DNA of 64,000 bases, from positions 1,240,001 through 1,304,000 of the forward strand of contig JAUIZM010000013.1 of assembly GCA_030848705.1 (NCBI GenBank), in the 5' to 3' direction. Positions 1-9,191 of the stretch are shown here, piece after piece. This stretch comes from Heracleum sosnowskyi (taxonomy: Eukaryota; Streptophyta; Magnoliopsida; Apiales; Apiaceae). The first letter of the stretch is position 1. Each line of letters opens with the position of its first letter. A program made the translations under genes and the position numbers. The notes under the pieces were generated by a model that saw only the letters and a list, made by a program, of their open reading frames with translations, had not been told where the DNA came from and ran no database searches.

Positions 1-955
1 GTCCTCACTCCAGAAGTTGGGTCACCAATGATAAGGTCATTTGTGTGATCCTTGTTCCACTTGGTGATTCTGGGCAAGCTACTTGATTGTACAGGAACAT
101 TTGCTTCAGTTTGTTGAGTTGAATGCTCACCAATTCCATTGTCTTCACCATGTTCTTCATTGTCTCCAGAATTATCACTATTATGAATGTTAGAAGTTAT
201 GGTATGTGACTGAGCTGGAGTTTGGTTGACAGTAATGGTATTGACAGTCTCTTTGTCAACTTCAACAATTTGAGTTAAGCTAGGTTCTTCATCAACAATT
301 TCCTCAGCTTCCAAGTATCCTTGATTCTCAAATCTGAATGTCTGCATCTTTCCTTCTTCATGCAGTCCTGGAAACTTGGTTTCATCAAATGTGACATTTA
401 CACTCTCTTCAATAATCATGTGTTCCATAACATAAACTCTGTAGGCAGTCCTTTCTGTGCTGTAACCCATGAATAGTCCTTCAAATGCCTTGGTGTCAAA
501 TTTTCCTTTCTTCTCATGGTTGTACTTCATCATAAAGCATTTACTCCCAAACACATGAAAGTATTTGACAGTAGGTTTCTTCCCAGTTAGCAGACAGTAA
601 GGGGTACTTGCATGAGTTTTGTTGATCATGGTTCTGTTTTGAGTATAACAAGTTGTGTTGATAGCTTCAGCCTAGAAATATGTTGGTAGTTTGGCATCAT
701 GCAACATAGTTCTAGCTGCTTCAATGAGAGTCATGTTCTTTCTTTCTACAACTCCATTCTGCTGTGGAGTTCTTGCAGCAGAGAATTGTTGTACAATTCC
801 TTCATCTTTACAGAAATTTCTAAGTGTAGCATTTCTGAATTCTGTACCATTGTCACTCCTCAAGATTTGGACTTTTGAGTTTGGAGTTCTATCAAGAACT
901 CTGACTTAATCAATAACCACTTGAGCAGCTTCATCTTTGGATTCAAGAAATTTCA
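1..955 (-). pseudogene. Ty1/copia pol fragment (integrase to start of RT), decayed
   Basis: Read on the minus strand, this is copia pol. The integrase core has SDNGTEF and TPQQNGVVERKN, followed by the integrase C-terminal part (KYFHVFGSKCFMMK) and the acidic linker before reverse transcriptase, which reaches IIGDP and VRTR at the window edge. Two in-frame stops are visible: TAA near 904 and TAG near 672, where relatives have a tryptophan codon (PTYFWA). The methionine-initiated piece at 672-863 is only the stretch between these stops. The reading frame begins abruptly near 955 at a KFLESKD-like motif, so the element is truncated there, and it continues past the left window edge. It resembles the pol of element B at 38463-41123. 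It is not expected to make functional protein. Confidence 0.88.
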
Positions 956-956
956 C

Positions 957-1351
957 TGCTATAATAAATATAACTTAACTTTCAAAGACGACGTGGCGAT
1001 GACGAATCATAATAAAGCCAATCACCATAAGTTGACAAAGAAAGGCAGTGACAGTGTTGCTTGTGATTACTGTGGGACCCTCTACCCAACGGAGGGGGTC
1101 CTCACGGAGCATGCTTTAATCCACAAGGTAACGGAAGTTCACACTATTAGCTCTAATAACATAAATTAGATCCTTATATAAAAGACACCTGTCTACTTTT
1201 TAAAATTATGTCTGAATTCTTTGTGTAGAAAGTTGGTGTTGTGATTCACAAAAGTGCGAAAACCATTGAAGAAGAAAAGAATGTGCTTGATGAAAAGAAA
1301 AAGGAGCTGCTGAGAAAGAATAACAAGAAGGATTGCAAAAACGCCAAGTGA
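957..1351 (+). pseudogene. 3' end of a C2H2 zinc-finger gene (partial)
   Basis: Two exons can be read. Exon 1 runs to 1127 and encodes CDYCGTLYPTEGVLTEHALIHK, which fits a C2H2 finger (C-x2-C, then H-x4-H). The intron is 1128-1228, with GT and AG ends and phase 0. Exon 2, 1229-1351, adds 40 residues of lysine- and glutamate-rich tail (EEEKNVLDEKKKELLRK) and stops at TGA 1349-1351. The upstream part is missing: the copia fragment ends at about 955 and no start or further exon is seen. It is either a gene truncated by the insertion or a captured fragment. The finger call rests on the four metal ligands only; which zinc-finger family it belongs to is unknown. Confidence 0.5.
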
Positions 1352-1610
1352 CAACCCTAGGGATATTATATGTAGTTACTTAATTACTAAATATGCAATT
1401 TAGTTAAATACTTATTTTGTGTAAGATTTGCTTAAGACGATAAGTTTATGACACTTGATGTGCTTAAATCAATATTTTATCTTTGAGTATTTTAGAGCAA
1501 CTGAAACTAAACTGCGAGAAATACCTTTAGATTGTAATATTCTATACTTTTTCTAAGTCCATTCTTTATTAATTTTCCTCTATATAAGAATAAAAATGAT
1601 ATATATATAG
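1352..1610. other. AT-rich non-coding stretch
   Basis: No open frame, repeat or motif that I can support was seen between the zinc-finger stop and the TIR element. Confidence 0.5.
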
Positions 1611-2001
1611 AGTTGCACTCTAGGAAGAACATCTTATATAAAGAACAATAAAGAACACCATCATAAACACTTTATTTTTCATAAAAATTGATTTTTTAAA
1701 ATTAGAATCATAAAATTGAACAATTAAGCATAACATATCGAATTTAACGTAGAATCTCATCTAAATTAAACATTACATATAATCCAGTATAGAATTCAGT
1801 ACAAAATCTTGTATATATATTTATTACAATGAAATTACATGTAATCATGTTTTATTTGATTCTAATTTTTTGTTAGATTCTATTTTTATTCGTAATAAAC
1901 CTTTTTTGGTGAGAAAATTAGAATCAACATGCAATTTATGTAAGATTCTATGGTGTTCTTTATTGTTCTTTATATAAGAGTGTTCTTCATGGAGGAATGA
2001 C
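1611..2001. mobile_element. MITE-like element with long terminal inverted repeats
   Basis: About 35 bp near the left end (TATAAAGAACAATAAAGAAC, within 1628-1660) recurs inverted near the right end (1951-1990). The central sequence is AT-rich and non-coding. The outermost bases match less well. Both sides are flanked by ATATATATA, which could be a 9-bp target duplication but lies in a TA microsatellite, so exact ends are uncertain. A non-autonomous DNA transposon is the best explanation; the superfamily is not assigned. Confidence 0.6.
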
Positions 2002-2182
2002 ATATATATATATATATATAACCTTAATTAAAAAGCGAAACCCCTTTTAACATGGTACCAAATTTGGTTCGCACTACTTTTTTTGGTTCATACTTTTTTT
2101 TTGTTTCACCCATATTTTTTTTAGAGTTAATTGCACTTTGCATCCCTCAACTATACCCCAATTTCAATTATGTATATGTAGT

Positions 2183-2500
2183 TTCATAAATTGCACTTTG
2201 CATCCCCAAACTTTAAAATATAAGTCGAATCACAACCCCTTATACGTTTTTATCAAAAATAATATTATTTTTAACGAATATATTGACAAATGAGATATAA
2301 ATTATTGTAGTGATGATATAAAATTTAAATTTTAAACATGTAACTAATTTTACACTTTTAAAAATTTTATTTCATAATTTAATATTATTTTTTGCATCTC
2401 AAACTTTAAATTATAGATCGAATCACAACCCCTTATACGTTTTCTATCAAAAATAATATTTCTTTAACGAATGTATTGGCAAATGAGATATCAAATTATG
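2183..2500. repeat. Direct duplication of a ~100-bp AT-rich segment
   Basis: The segment around 2195-2300 is repeated imperfectly at 2393-2500. Shared strings include AATCACAACCCCTTATACG and GCAAATGAGATAT-like runs, and both copies are preceded by TTTGCATC. Between the copies there is AT-rich sequence without an ORF. It may be subterminal repeats of an old DNA element, but no ends were found. Confidence 0.6.
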
Positions 2501-3033
2501 CAACGATTATATAATCTATATTTTAAGATGGTACAAATATATTTTAATGATTTTATATGTATCATATATCATAGTAGTCACAACTTTATTTAATTAAAAC
2601 ATATTAGTTCAATTTTTTATAAATAAATTATAAGTGATTAATGGTCATAAAATAATATTAAATTATGGTTTAAAATTAGTTACATGTTTAGTGTTTAAAA
2701 TTAATTTAATCATAATCATAATCATAATTATGGTAAAATAGATTATATTGTTATTATACCCTAAACTCTTATTTCACATAAACTTCTATGTTGTTTTTAA
2801 TAATAATAATAATAATCTTATCTAAATCTACAATAAATTATATTGTTATTGTATGAATATATTATATTGTTATTAAATTACATTGTACCAAAATATATTA
2901 TATTATTATATTATATCATGTAATAGATATTCCATTTTGGAAGAGTTACAATAAGATCACAACATAAGCAAACTATAGTACGTGTAATTTGTAGTTTAGG
3001 TTATCCGAAATTTGTATTCTTATTGTAGTTCTA
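2501..3033. other. AT-rich non-coding stretch
   Basis: Low-complexity AT-rich sequence, including short (AATAAT)n and (CATAAT)n runs near 2705-2735 and 2800-2815. No gene seen. Confidence 0.5.
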
Positions 3034-3042
3034 ATTCTTTTA

Positions 3043-3787
3043 GAGTTAAATGCATTTTGTGTACCTAAACTATACAACTTCTGCATTTTGTTTACCTAAA
3101 CTATCAATTGTGCACTTTGTGTACTTAAAGTATGCATAAACAAATAATTTGTGTACCTCTGTTGTTTATATATTCAAATAATGCATTTTGTGTATTTTAA
3201 CTATTAAAATTGAGCAAATTATGTACTTAAAGTTTGCTAATATAATTTTTTATACAATTTTTTTCATATATTTAATAATATATGTGTTAAATGCAATATT
3301 GAAAAATAAATACTAAAGAATAATATGAAATTAAAAAACAACATAACTTGAAATACTAGAATTAAATAATATTAAATAGTAATTATGCTATTTTGACTTA
3401 TTAAATATTTCAAAAAATGTATATACACAATTTTTACGAAAGTCATTATTATTCTAATGTAATTATAATAAATAATGTTTTAAATTTAGTTACAACTAAA
3501 ATAAATAAAGAACTTTATAATGTTTATCCTTTATTTTTTTAAATCTTATTTTGTATATTAATACAAAATTTATTTTACATTTGTTGAATAACAACTTTCA
3601 AAAGAATTAGTAATTTGTTTTTTGTATATACATGTAAAGTTGAGGTACACAAAGTGCACAAATAAAGTTTAAGTACACGAATTGATTATTTATATAAAGT
3701 TCAGGTACACAAAGTGCATAATTGATACTATAGGTACACATATTACAGATTGTGCATACTTGAGGTACACATAATGCATTTTAACTC
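3043..3787. mobile_element. Mutator-like MITE (745 bp) with perfect 9-bp target duplication
   Basis: The left end GAGTTAAATGCATTTTGTG is mirrored at the right end by CATAATGCATTTTAACTC, and the inverted similarity extends about 150 bp inward. That inner part contains repeated copies of a GTGTACCT / CACTTTGTGTAC motif. The element is bounded by identical 9-bp direct repeats, ATTCTTTTA, at 3034-3042 and 3788-3796. A 9-bp target duplication with long inverted ends is typical of Mutator-type non-autonomous elements. No transposase ORF is present. Confidence 0.82.
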
Positions 3788-3796
3788 ATTCTTTTA

Positions 3797-4737
3797 TAAC
3801 CTTAGTGTCTTGGTGAATTGAACTTAAAATATGAAACATCCACGAATATGATTGTACGTCGTTATTACCGATGAAGGGATCATTGTCCATCACCAAAGTA
3901 CAAAAAAAGTACAAGAAAAAGTTACTAATCGAATACAAGTTGTGGACAAGTAAATTTACTTTTCAGCATGCTAAGTTTTTGTTAATACAAGTTGTGTAGA
4001 GGTAAATTCACTTTCAGCATGCCAAGTTGTTCTCATCTGTATGCGAATCAATTTCATAGAAAAGGTTCGAATATTTACATCATCAATCACAAGTGCATAA
4101 ATTGAACTCAATTATATTTGTCGTGTTATATTTATTCTTTATTCATGAGTAGCCTTATTAAATTTAAATAGTCCCAAATGAATTTAACTATATATATTCT
4201 GTACGATTAGTTAATTCATGAATAGACTTACAATCCATACTTTGTACGATATTGAGCTAATTTCTTAGTCCCATGTATTTTTTTCCTTCTAGTTATGCCT
4301 TTACAATTGGAAGACAAAAGGTATGCATACAAAAAAAGATATCGTCAAACAAGAGATTCTGAAACTATTGAGCAGTGAGATGAACGTAATGATTAAATTC
4401 ACAAAACAATTATGTCCCATGTATTACTATCAAAAGTTTCTTTTTTCTAATTTTTAGAATTATTCGATTCAGATAATGATGTCTTGTATTTTATATATAA
4501 ATAAAAAGTAGTTTCTAGAAATAAAGAAACTCAACTGGATGTCAATCTTCTAAATTTTAGCCCATGTTGTATATACAAAATTTTAATTATATATACATAG
4601 TTTACACTGTATTTGACCGATTTCTTAGTCCTCTTATAATTATTCCTTACAGTTACGCCTTCAAAATTGGAATTGGAATTTGTATATGTCATCAAACAAG
4701 AAATTCTGAATTAGTGAGCAGCGGAATAAACAAGAAA
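3797..4737. other. Non-coding stretch
   Basis: AT-rich sequence without a supportable ORF. Short local duplications are visible, for example TACAAGTTGTG at about 3946 and 3986 and TTTCTTAGTCC at about 4261 and 4620. Nothing else identified. Confidence 0.4.
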
Positions 4738-4895
4738 TTTTAATGATATTTCAAATGATACAGCCGAATTTGGCCTATCGAACTACCATCTGTGATGTGA
4801 TCAAGGACCTCTTTCGTATAACTTCTTACTTCAAATGGTACATCGTTCTTGTGAAGTACCGCTCTCTGTCTGCAAGGGATATATTCATTTAGTAA
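4738..4895. repeat. Repeat R, copy 1
   Basis: The segment containing GAATTTGGCCTATCGAAC, TCAAGGACCTCTTTCGTA and GGATATATTCATTT is present three times in the window: here, at 5337-5600, and at 60485-60680. This copy has a small internal duplication (GTGATGTGATCAAG). Its nature is unknown. On the minus strand the 60485 copy has a short ORF (60421-60618), but the other copies do not preserve it, so coding is not supported. Confidence 0.6.
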
Positions 4896-4912
4896 ACATT
4901 ATGTCTAACTTT

Positions 4913-5335
4913 CTAACTAGTGTTTCCTCCCGAATTGGTGTTTCGATTTAAAAAAAAATATTTATTGACAATCCAACCATACAGATGTGAAGATCTATCT
5001 ATTTTAATGATATTCCAAATTTTCTATAAGATAATAAATTTATTTGGTTTGAAATTTTAAGAGTCAATTAGTGTTTTGACTTGTTTCCTCCCGAATTGGT
5101 GTTTCTATTTTTGTAAAAATATTTATCAACGATCCAACCGTTCAAATGTGAAGATATATTTATTTTAATGAAATTTCATAATTTTTGGAAAATAATAAAT
5201 TTATTTGGTCTGAGATTTTAAGAGTCAATTACACTTTGACTTGTACTTCTAACTAGTGTTTTCTCCCGAATTAGTGTTTTGATTTAAAAAAAAATATTAA
5301 TCGATGATCCAGCCGTATGTACGTGAAAATCTATC
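4913..5335. repeat. Degenerate tandem repeat, about 3 units of 160-175 bp
   Basis: Units start near 4921, 5082 and 5257 with TTCCTCCCGAATTGGTGTTT or a variant. Each continues with a run of A or T, ATCCAACCG-like, GTGAAGATATAT-like, TAATAAATTTATTTGGT and TTTTAAGAGTCAATTA. The third unit runs into repeat R copy 2. No coding potential. Confidence 0.65.
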
Positions 5336-5336
5336 C

Positions 5337-5860
5337 ATTTTAATGATATTTCAAATGGTACAGCCGAATTTGGCCTATCGAACTGCCATATGTGATCAAG
5401 GACCTCTTTCGTATAACTTTTTACTTAAAATGGTACAGCGTTCTTGTGGAGTACTGCTCTCTGTCCGCAAGGAATATATTCATTTTGGATAATAGCGGGA
5501 GGATTAGTAAACGACATGCCTAAGGGATATATTCATTTTGGATAATGGCGGGAGGATTAGTAAAGTACATGCCTAACACCTTCTCATGAATCTCTTTTCA
5601 CCAGTGACTTTCTGGGGCCAAATATATAGGTGTATGTCTACTAACCTACTCTTTCAAAAAAAACAGTATTAATGCTTCTTCCTATAAATATTTTTTGTAA
5701 ATTTTTTGTTTATTTTAAAATTGAAGCTAAAGATACTAAACATATATAACATATAGTCACTATAAAAAGGAATCCCATGAAAATTCCAAGAGTCAGAAAA
5801 GCCATGTAAAAGAAAACAAAGTGTTAAATGTTGGCAAGGTTAAGGTACAAAACTCAAGTT
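5337..5860. repeat. Repeat R copy 2 plus segment paralogous to the OMT3 upstream region
   Basis: 5337-5600 repeats the 4738 segment, and inside it a ~60-bp piece (ATATATTCATTTTGGATAAT...) is itself duplicated at 5475 and 5526. 5560-5860 matches 60640-60950 just upstream of OMT3 (shared CTTCTCATGAATCTCTTTTC, AGAGTCAGAAAAGCCATG, AATGTTGNCAAGGTTAAGG). Here the similarity stops before the TATA-bearing part, so this is a promoter-proximal duplication that lost its gene. Confidence 0.65.
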
Positions 5861-6335
5861 CGTACTGGTCATGAAAATTGATTTCATCTTTCTGGAAATT
5901 ATAGGTTGTTGTCCTCCTCCAAAATAATCCAACTAGCTGAATCAAAATCAAATATCCTCCATTCCAGGTTATATGATTGTACTTATATTTTGGTTTCTCA
6001 TGCTTTTGCTTCGCAAGGTATATCAAACATGCCATTATGTTGATAGACATCATTTCTGTGTTTTCAGATCATGGCTCATGACAAAAATAGTTTAGCTTGC
6101 ATAGTAGTTTTGCTTCACTTCACAAGGAGGCACCCACATCATTTTTGTAATCGAATAGATGTATAGAGCTTTTCTTTCTTTCTTTTTCTAGCAAGTCTTT
6201 TTGAGATGTCACGGATAGTGTTCCATACTTGCCAGTTTCCAATCTTTGGCTCCTAAGTTTTCCTATGATCAGTATGTGGTTGTTATTCAGTTCTCACACT
6301 CCTTTCTCACTTAATGCTCTATATATCTTGCTTGG
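5861..6335. other. Non-coding stretch
   Basis: No recognisable gene. An 86-codon minus-strand ORF at 5793-6053 crosses the boundary of the duplicated segment and has no family motif. Confidence 0.4.
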
Positions 6336-6397
6336 CTTGAGCTTTCGCTCGCCCGGGCTTGAGCTTCTGCTCTCCCGGGCTTGAGCTTTCGCTCGCC
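6336..6397. repeat. GC-rich minisatellite, cluster 1 (22-bp unit)
   Basis: Nearly three copies of a 22-bp unit of the form CTTGAGCTTTCGCTCGCCC + GGG, starting at 6336, 6358 and 6380. The array is followed by CTATAGAGACTAT. It is strikingly GC-rich against the surrounding AT-rich DNA. Confidence 0.85.
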
Positions 6398-6788
6398 CTA
6401 TAGAGACTATATCCTCGCCCATCAGATCTGCAGTAGGCTAACTAACATAGCAGTGTGCTGCATTTTCTCCGCTTTGCTATTTTATTGTTGACTTATGTTC
6501 ATCAGTTGAACTCTTTAAATTATCATTATATTTTGTTGCACCAGCAGCAATTTTCTTGATTTCGTGCAAGAAGCACTATTGGCTGGTGCACTCTCTGTCT
6601 TCTTTATCATGGTAGTACCACTTGATCCGTGCCTTGTTCTGGACTGTTGCAGTTATTGATACAAAAAGGCGGAGAAGTTTAGATCAACACAGAGCAAGCC
6701 AACAAAGGAGTGTTGATCCTTAGAGAAGTACACTGCCAGTAGCTTGATCCAGTAATTCATTGGACATATATGAAACATGTGTAACAGC
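6398..6788. other. Unique spacer between minisatellite clusters
   Basis: About 390 bp with no supportable ORF or repeat. It separates two arrays of the same motif. Confidence 0.4.
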
Positions 6789-6950
6789 TTGCCTGGGCTT
6801 AAGCTCGAAGCTCGCCCGGGCTTGAGCTTCCACTCGCCTGGGATTGATCTTGAAGCTCGCCGGAGCTTGACCTTGAAGCTCGCCGGGGATTGAGATTCCA
6901 GTTACCCGTGCCTGAAGATCCTCCGGGTTGGAGCTTTTGCTCGCCCTTTA
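6789..6950. repeat. GC-rich minisatellite, cluster 2 (degenerate 22-27-bp units)
   Basis: Five to six diverged copies of a GCTCGCC(C/G)GGGCTTGA-type unit, with AAGCTCGCC or GAGCTT cores. The array ends in GCTCGCCCTTTAGAGAT, matching the end of cluster 1 (GCTCGCCCTATAGAGAC). Both clusters are therefore parts of one family, and they lie about 200 and 800 bp upstream of OMT1. Confidence 0.75.
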
Positions 6951-7094
6951 GAGATTGTTTTTTTGACCTATTATATTACAAATATAATACATTTTTGCTG
7001 GGTATTATTAAAAAATAAATACAAAGAAACATGCCAAAAGCAAACAAAACCTACCTCAACAATTTAATTAGCTAGAACAGGGAGCTTCAAAGTT

Positions 7095-7100
7095 TATATA
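7095..7100 (+). promoter_or_regulatory. TATA box of OMT1
   Basis: TTTATATAAC lies about 65 bp before the OMT1 ATG. The same TTTATATAAC, within a block conserved to the ATG (CATAAGAATTTCATGTCAGA), is found before OMT2 and OMT4, which supports a real promoter. Confidence 0.65.
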
Positions 7101-7162
7101 ACCACATAACAAATTCATAAGAATTTCATGTCAGAGGACTTGTAAAAGGACAATCAACTAAG

Positions 7163-8647
7163 ATGTCAAAAGAAGTTGAAGATGCCAATGAATTCGCAAG
7201 GGTGCTGCAATTAAATAGTGGCACGATTCTTGGAATGGTAATGAAAGCTGCTATTGAGCTTGATTTATTTGAGATCATGGCCAAAGCCGCTTCTGTTGGT
7301 GGTACTTCTCCTTTCGGAGATGATGCTAATAAGCTGTCTAGTGATGATATTGTAGCTCATCTTCCCACACAAAATCCTGCAGCTAAGACCATTCTTGAGC
7401 GAATTCTCCGGTTTTTCGCTGCCAATTCCATCCTTATCCAGACAGTAGTAGTTGAAGATGGCAAAGAAAAGAGTTTGTACAGTCTAGCAAGTATCTGCAA
7501 ACATTACATTGCGGACGAAGATGGGGTTTTGCTAGCTCCTTTATTGCTTATGCTTCACGACAAAGTTTTTGTTGATTCTTGGTTCATCTATTACTCTCTT
7601 TTATCTTTCAAATTTTACGCTAAAATGTTTTAGACATCTCCACGTATATCCTGTAAAACGCTTATAACAATGTAATCAATGCCTTCAGGTACCAGTTGAA
7701 AGATGCAGTGCTTGAGGGAGGAATTCCTTTTAACAAGGCTCACGATGGCATGCATGCATTTGAATACCCTGCAAAAGACGGCAGATACAATGATGTTTTT
7801 AATCAAGCAATGTATGACCACACGTCCACACCACTATAGTAATGAAGAAGATTTTAGAAGTTTACACTGGATTCAAGGAGATGACAGAGATCATAGACGT
7901 TGCTGGTGGAACCGGGGCAACGCTAGCCAAGTATCCACAAATTAAGGGAATAAACTTCGATTTGCCCCATGTGATCAAGAATGCCGCTCCTTTACCTGGT
8001 AATTGAACTCATGCTGGATTAGCCTCTTATCTTGAGTTAGGTTTAGATGCTGGATAAGCATCTAAATATATTGTCACTATCCTTATTAAGGAATGATATG
8101 AAGATTTAAATATGAACCTGCTTCATTGGTGCATGCTAGGTGTGGAGCATATTGAAGGAGATATGTTCGAAAGTGTCCCAAAAGGAGCGGTCACTTTCAT
8201 GAAGGTGAACACTTTGGCTATACAAAAACTGAGTTTAATTTCATATTTATGAATACACTTATACACATGCATAATGTTACAAAGTTGTCCAAAACATAAA
8301 CCTGTTTTTTTATATCTTGGAATACTTGGGTTATGCAGTGGATACTTCACGACTGGAGCAATGAACACTGCTTGAAGCTTTTAAGGAATTGCTGGAACAC
8401 CCTTCCAGAATTTGGTAAGGTGGTGATTGTAGAATCAGTAGTGCCCAAGTATACGAACACAGGTTCTTCATCGAAATTAAGCAACGTCATGGGTGATGAT
8501 ATGGTATTGTTGGCATTATATCAGGGAGGAAAAGAGAGGAGTTTGAAAGAATTTGAGGCATTGGCAAAGCAATCTGGATTTGCAGCTGTAGAACTCATTT
8601 GCAACGCAGCTACTTACAGTGTTTTGGAATTTCATAAGAAAGAGTAG
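7163..8647 (+). pseudogene. OMT1: COMT-like O-methyltransferase, broken by 7-bp insertion
   Basis: SAM-dependent plant class II O-methyltransferase (caffeic-acid-OMT type). Exons by comparison with OMT2: 7163-7581, 7689-7998, 8140-8204, 8339-8647, all with GT-AG introns. Exon 1 is the dimerisation domain. Exon 2 holds the SAM site (IIDVAGGTGATLAK). Exon 4 starts WILHDWSNEHC with the catalytic His of the HDW motif. In exon 2, after MYDHT, the copy carries 7 extra bases (an imperfect CCACAC duplication near 7821-7836). This shifts the frame into an immediate TAG. Exon 2 also lacks 12 bases (four residues after ATLAK) relative to OMT2. Substrate is unknown. Apart from these lesions it is very close to OMT2, so the loss is recent. 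Confidence 0.85.
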
Positions 8648-9191
8648 ACTGATGCATCATTCTTGTATTACATAACTAAGTTTTAAGGATTTGAACTTTC
8701 CTGGAGTTTTGCCAGCTGTTGAAGTTTTTGAGTAGCATATTTCGGTATTAACACATGAATCTTTGATTCCTAAATGTGGTACCTTCTTACGAAATCATGA
8801 ATAAAAGTTCAAGGATTTTATTTTGGATTTCAGGCATCCCTCGTTTCTGATACTTGTCGATATTAAGATAGATAATTGTTCTGGTTTGAGTATGGTTTAG
8901 TTCAACAAAATTAAACCAAACACAAAATTTCCAACCAAATATGTACTGAATTATTGAACTAGATATTAGTACTGCTGCTACTTGAACGATAACTGATGTA
9001 AAAGATTCTAGTGTCAAACTTGCTAGACAATGTGTGCTTAATTTTTTTCATCATCACCATCTCCGAATGTTCACCATAAATTTATAATCTAAAAGACCCA
9101 CACAGACTCAACGTTCAAATGTTTTTGATTTTAGCTAAATATCCACATGCATGCAGTTAGGAGCATCACAAGTGTCTCTTTTCACCATAAA
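8648..9191. other. OMT1 3' flank, paralogous to OMT2 3' flank
   Basis: This matches 57919-58430 closely, for example CCTGGAGTTTTGCCAGCT and ATGAATAAAAGTTCAAGG, the latter holding an AATAAA polyadenylation-type signal. The similarity resumes beyond the Helitron at 11183, so the duplication unit includes the 3' flank. Confidence 0.7.

Noticed and set aside
8123..8368. 81-codon minus-strand ORF
   Set aside because: Overlaps exon 3, intron and exon 4 of OMT1 on the other strand; a shadow.
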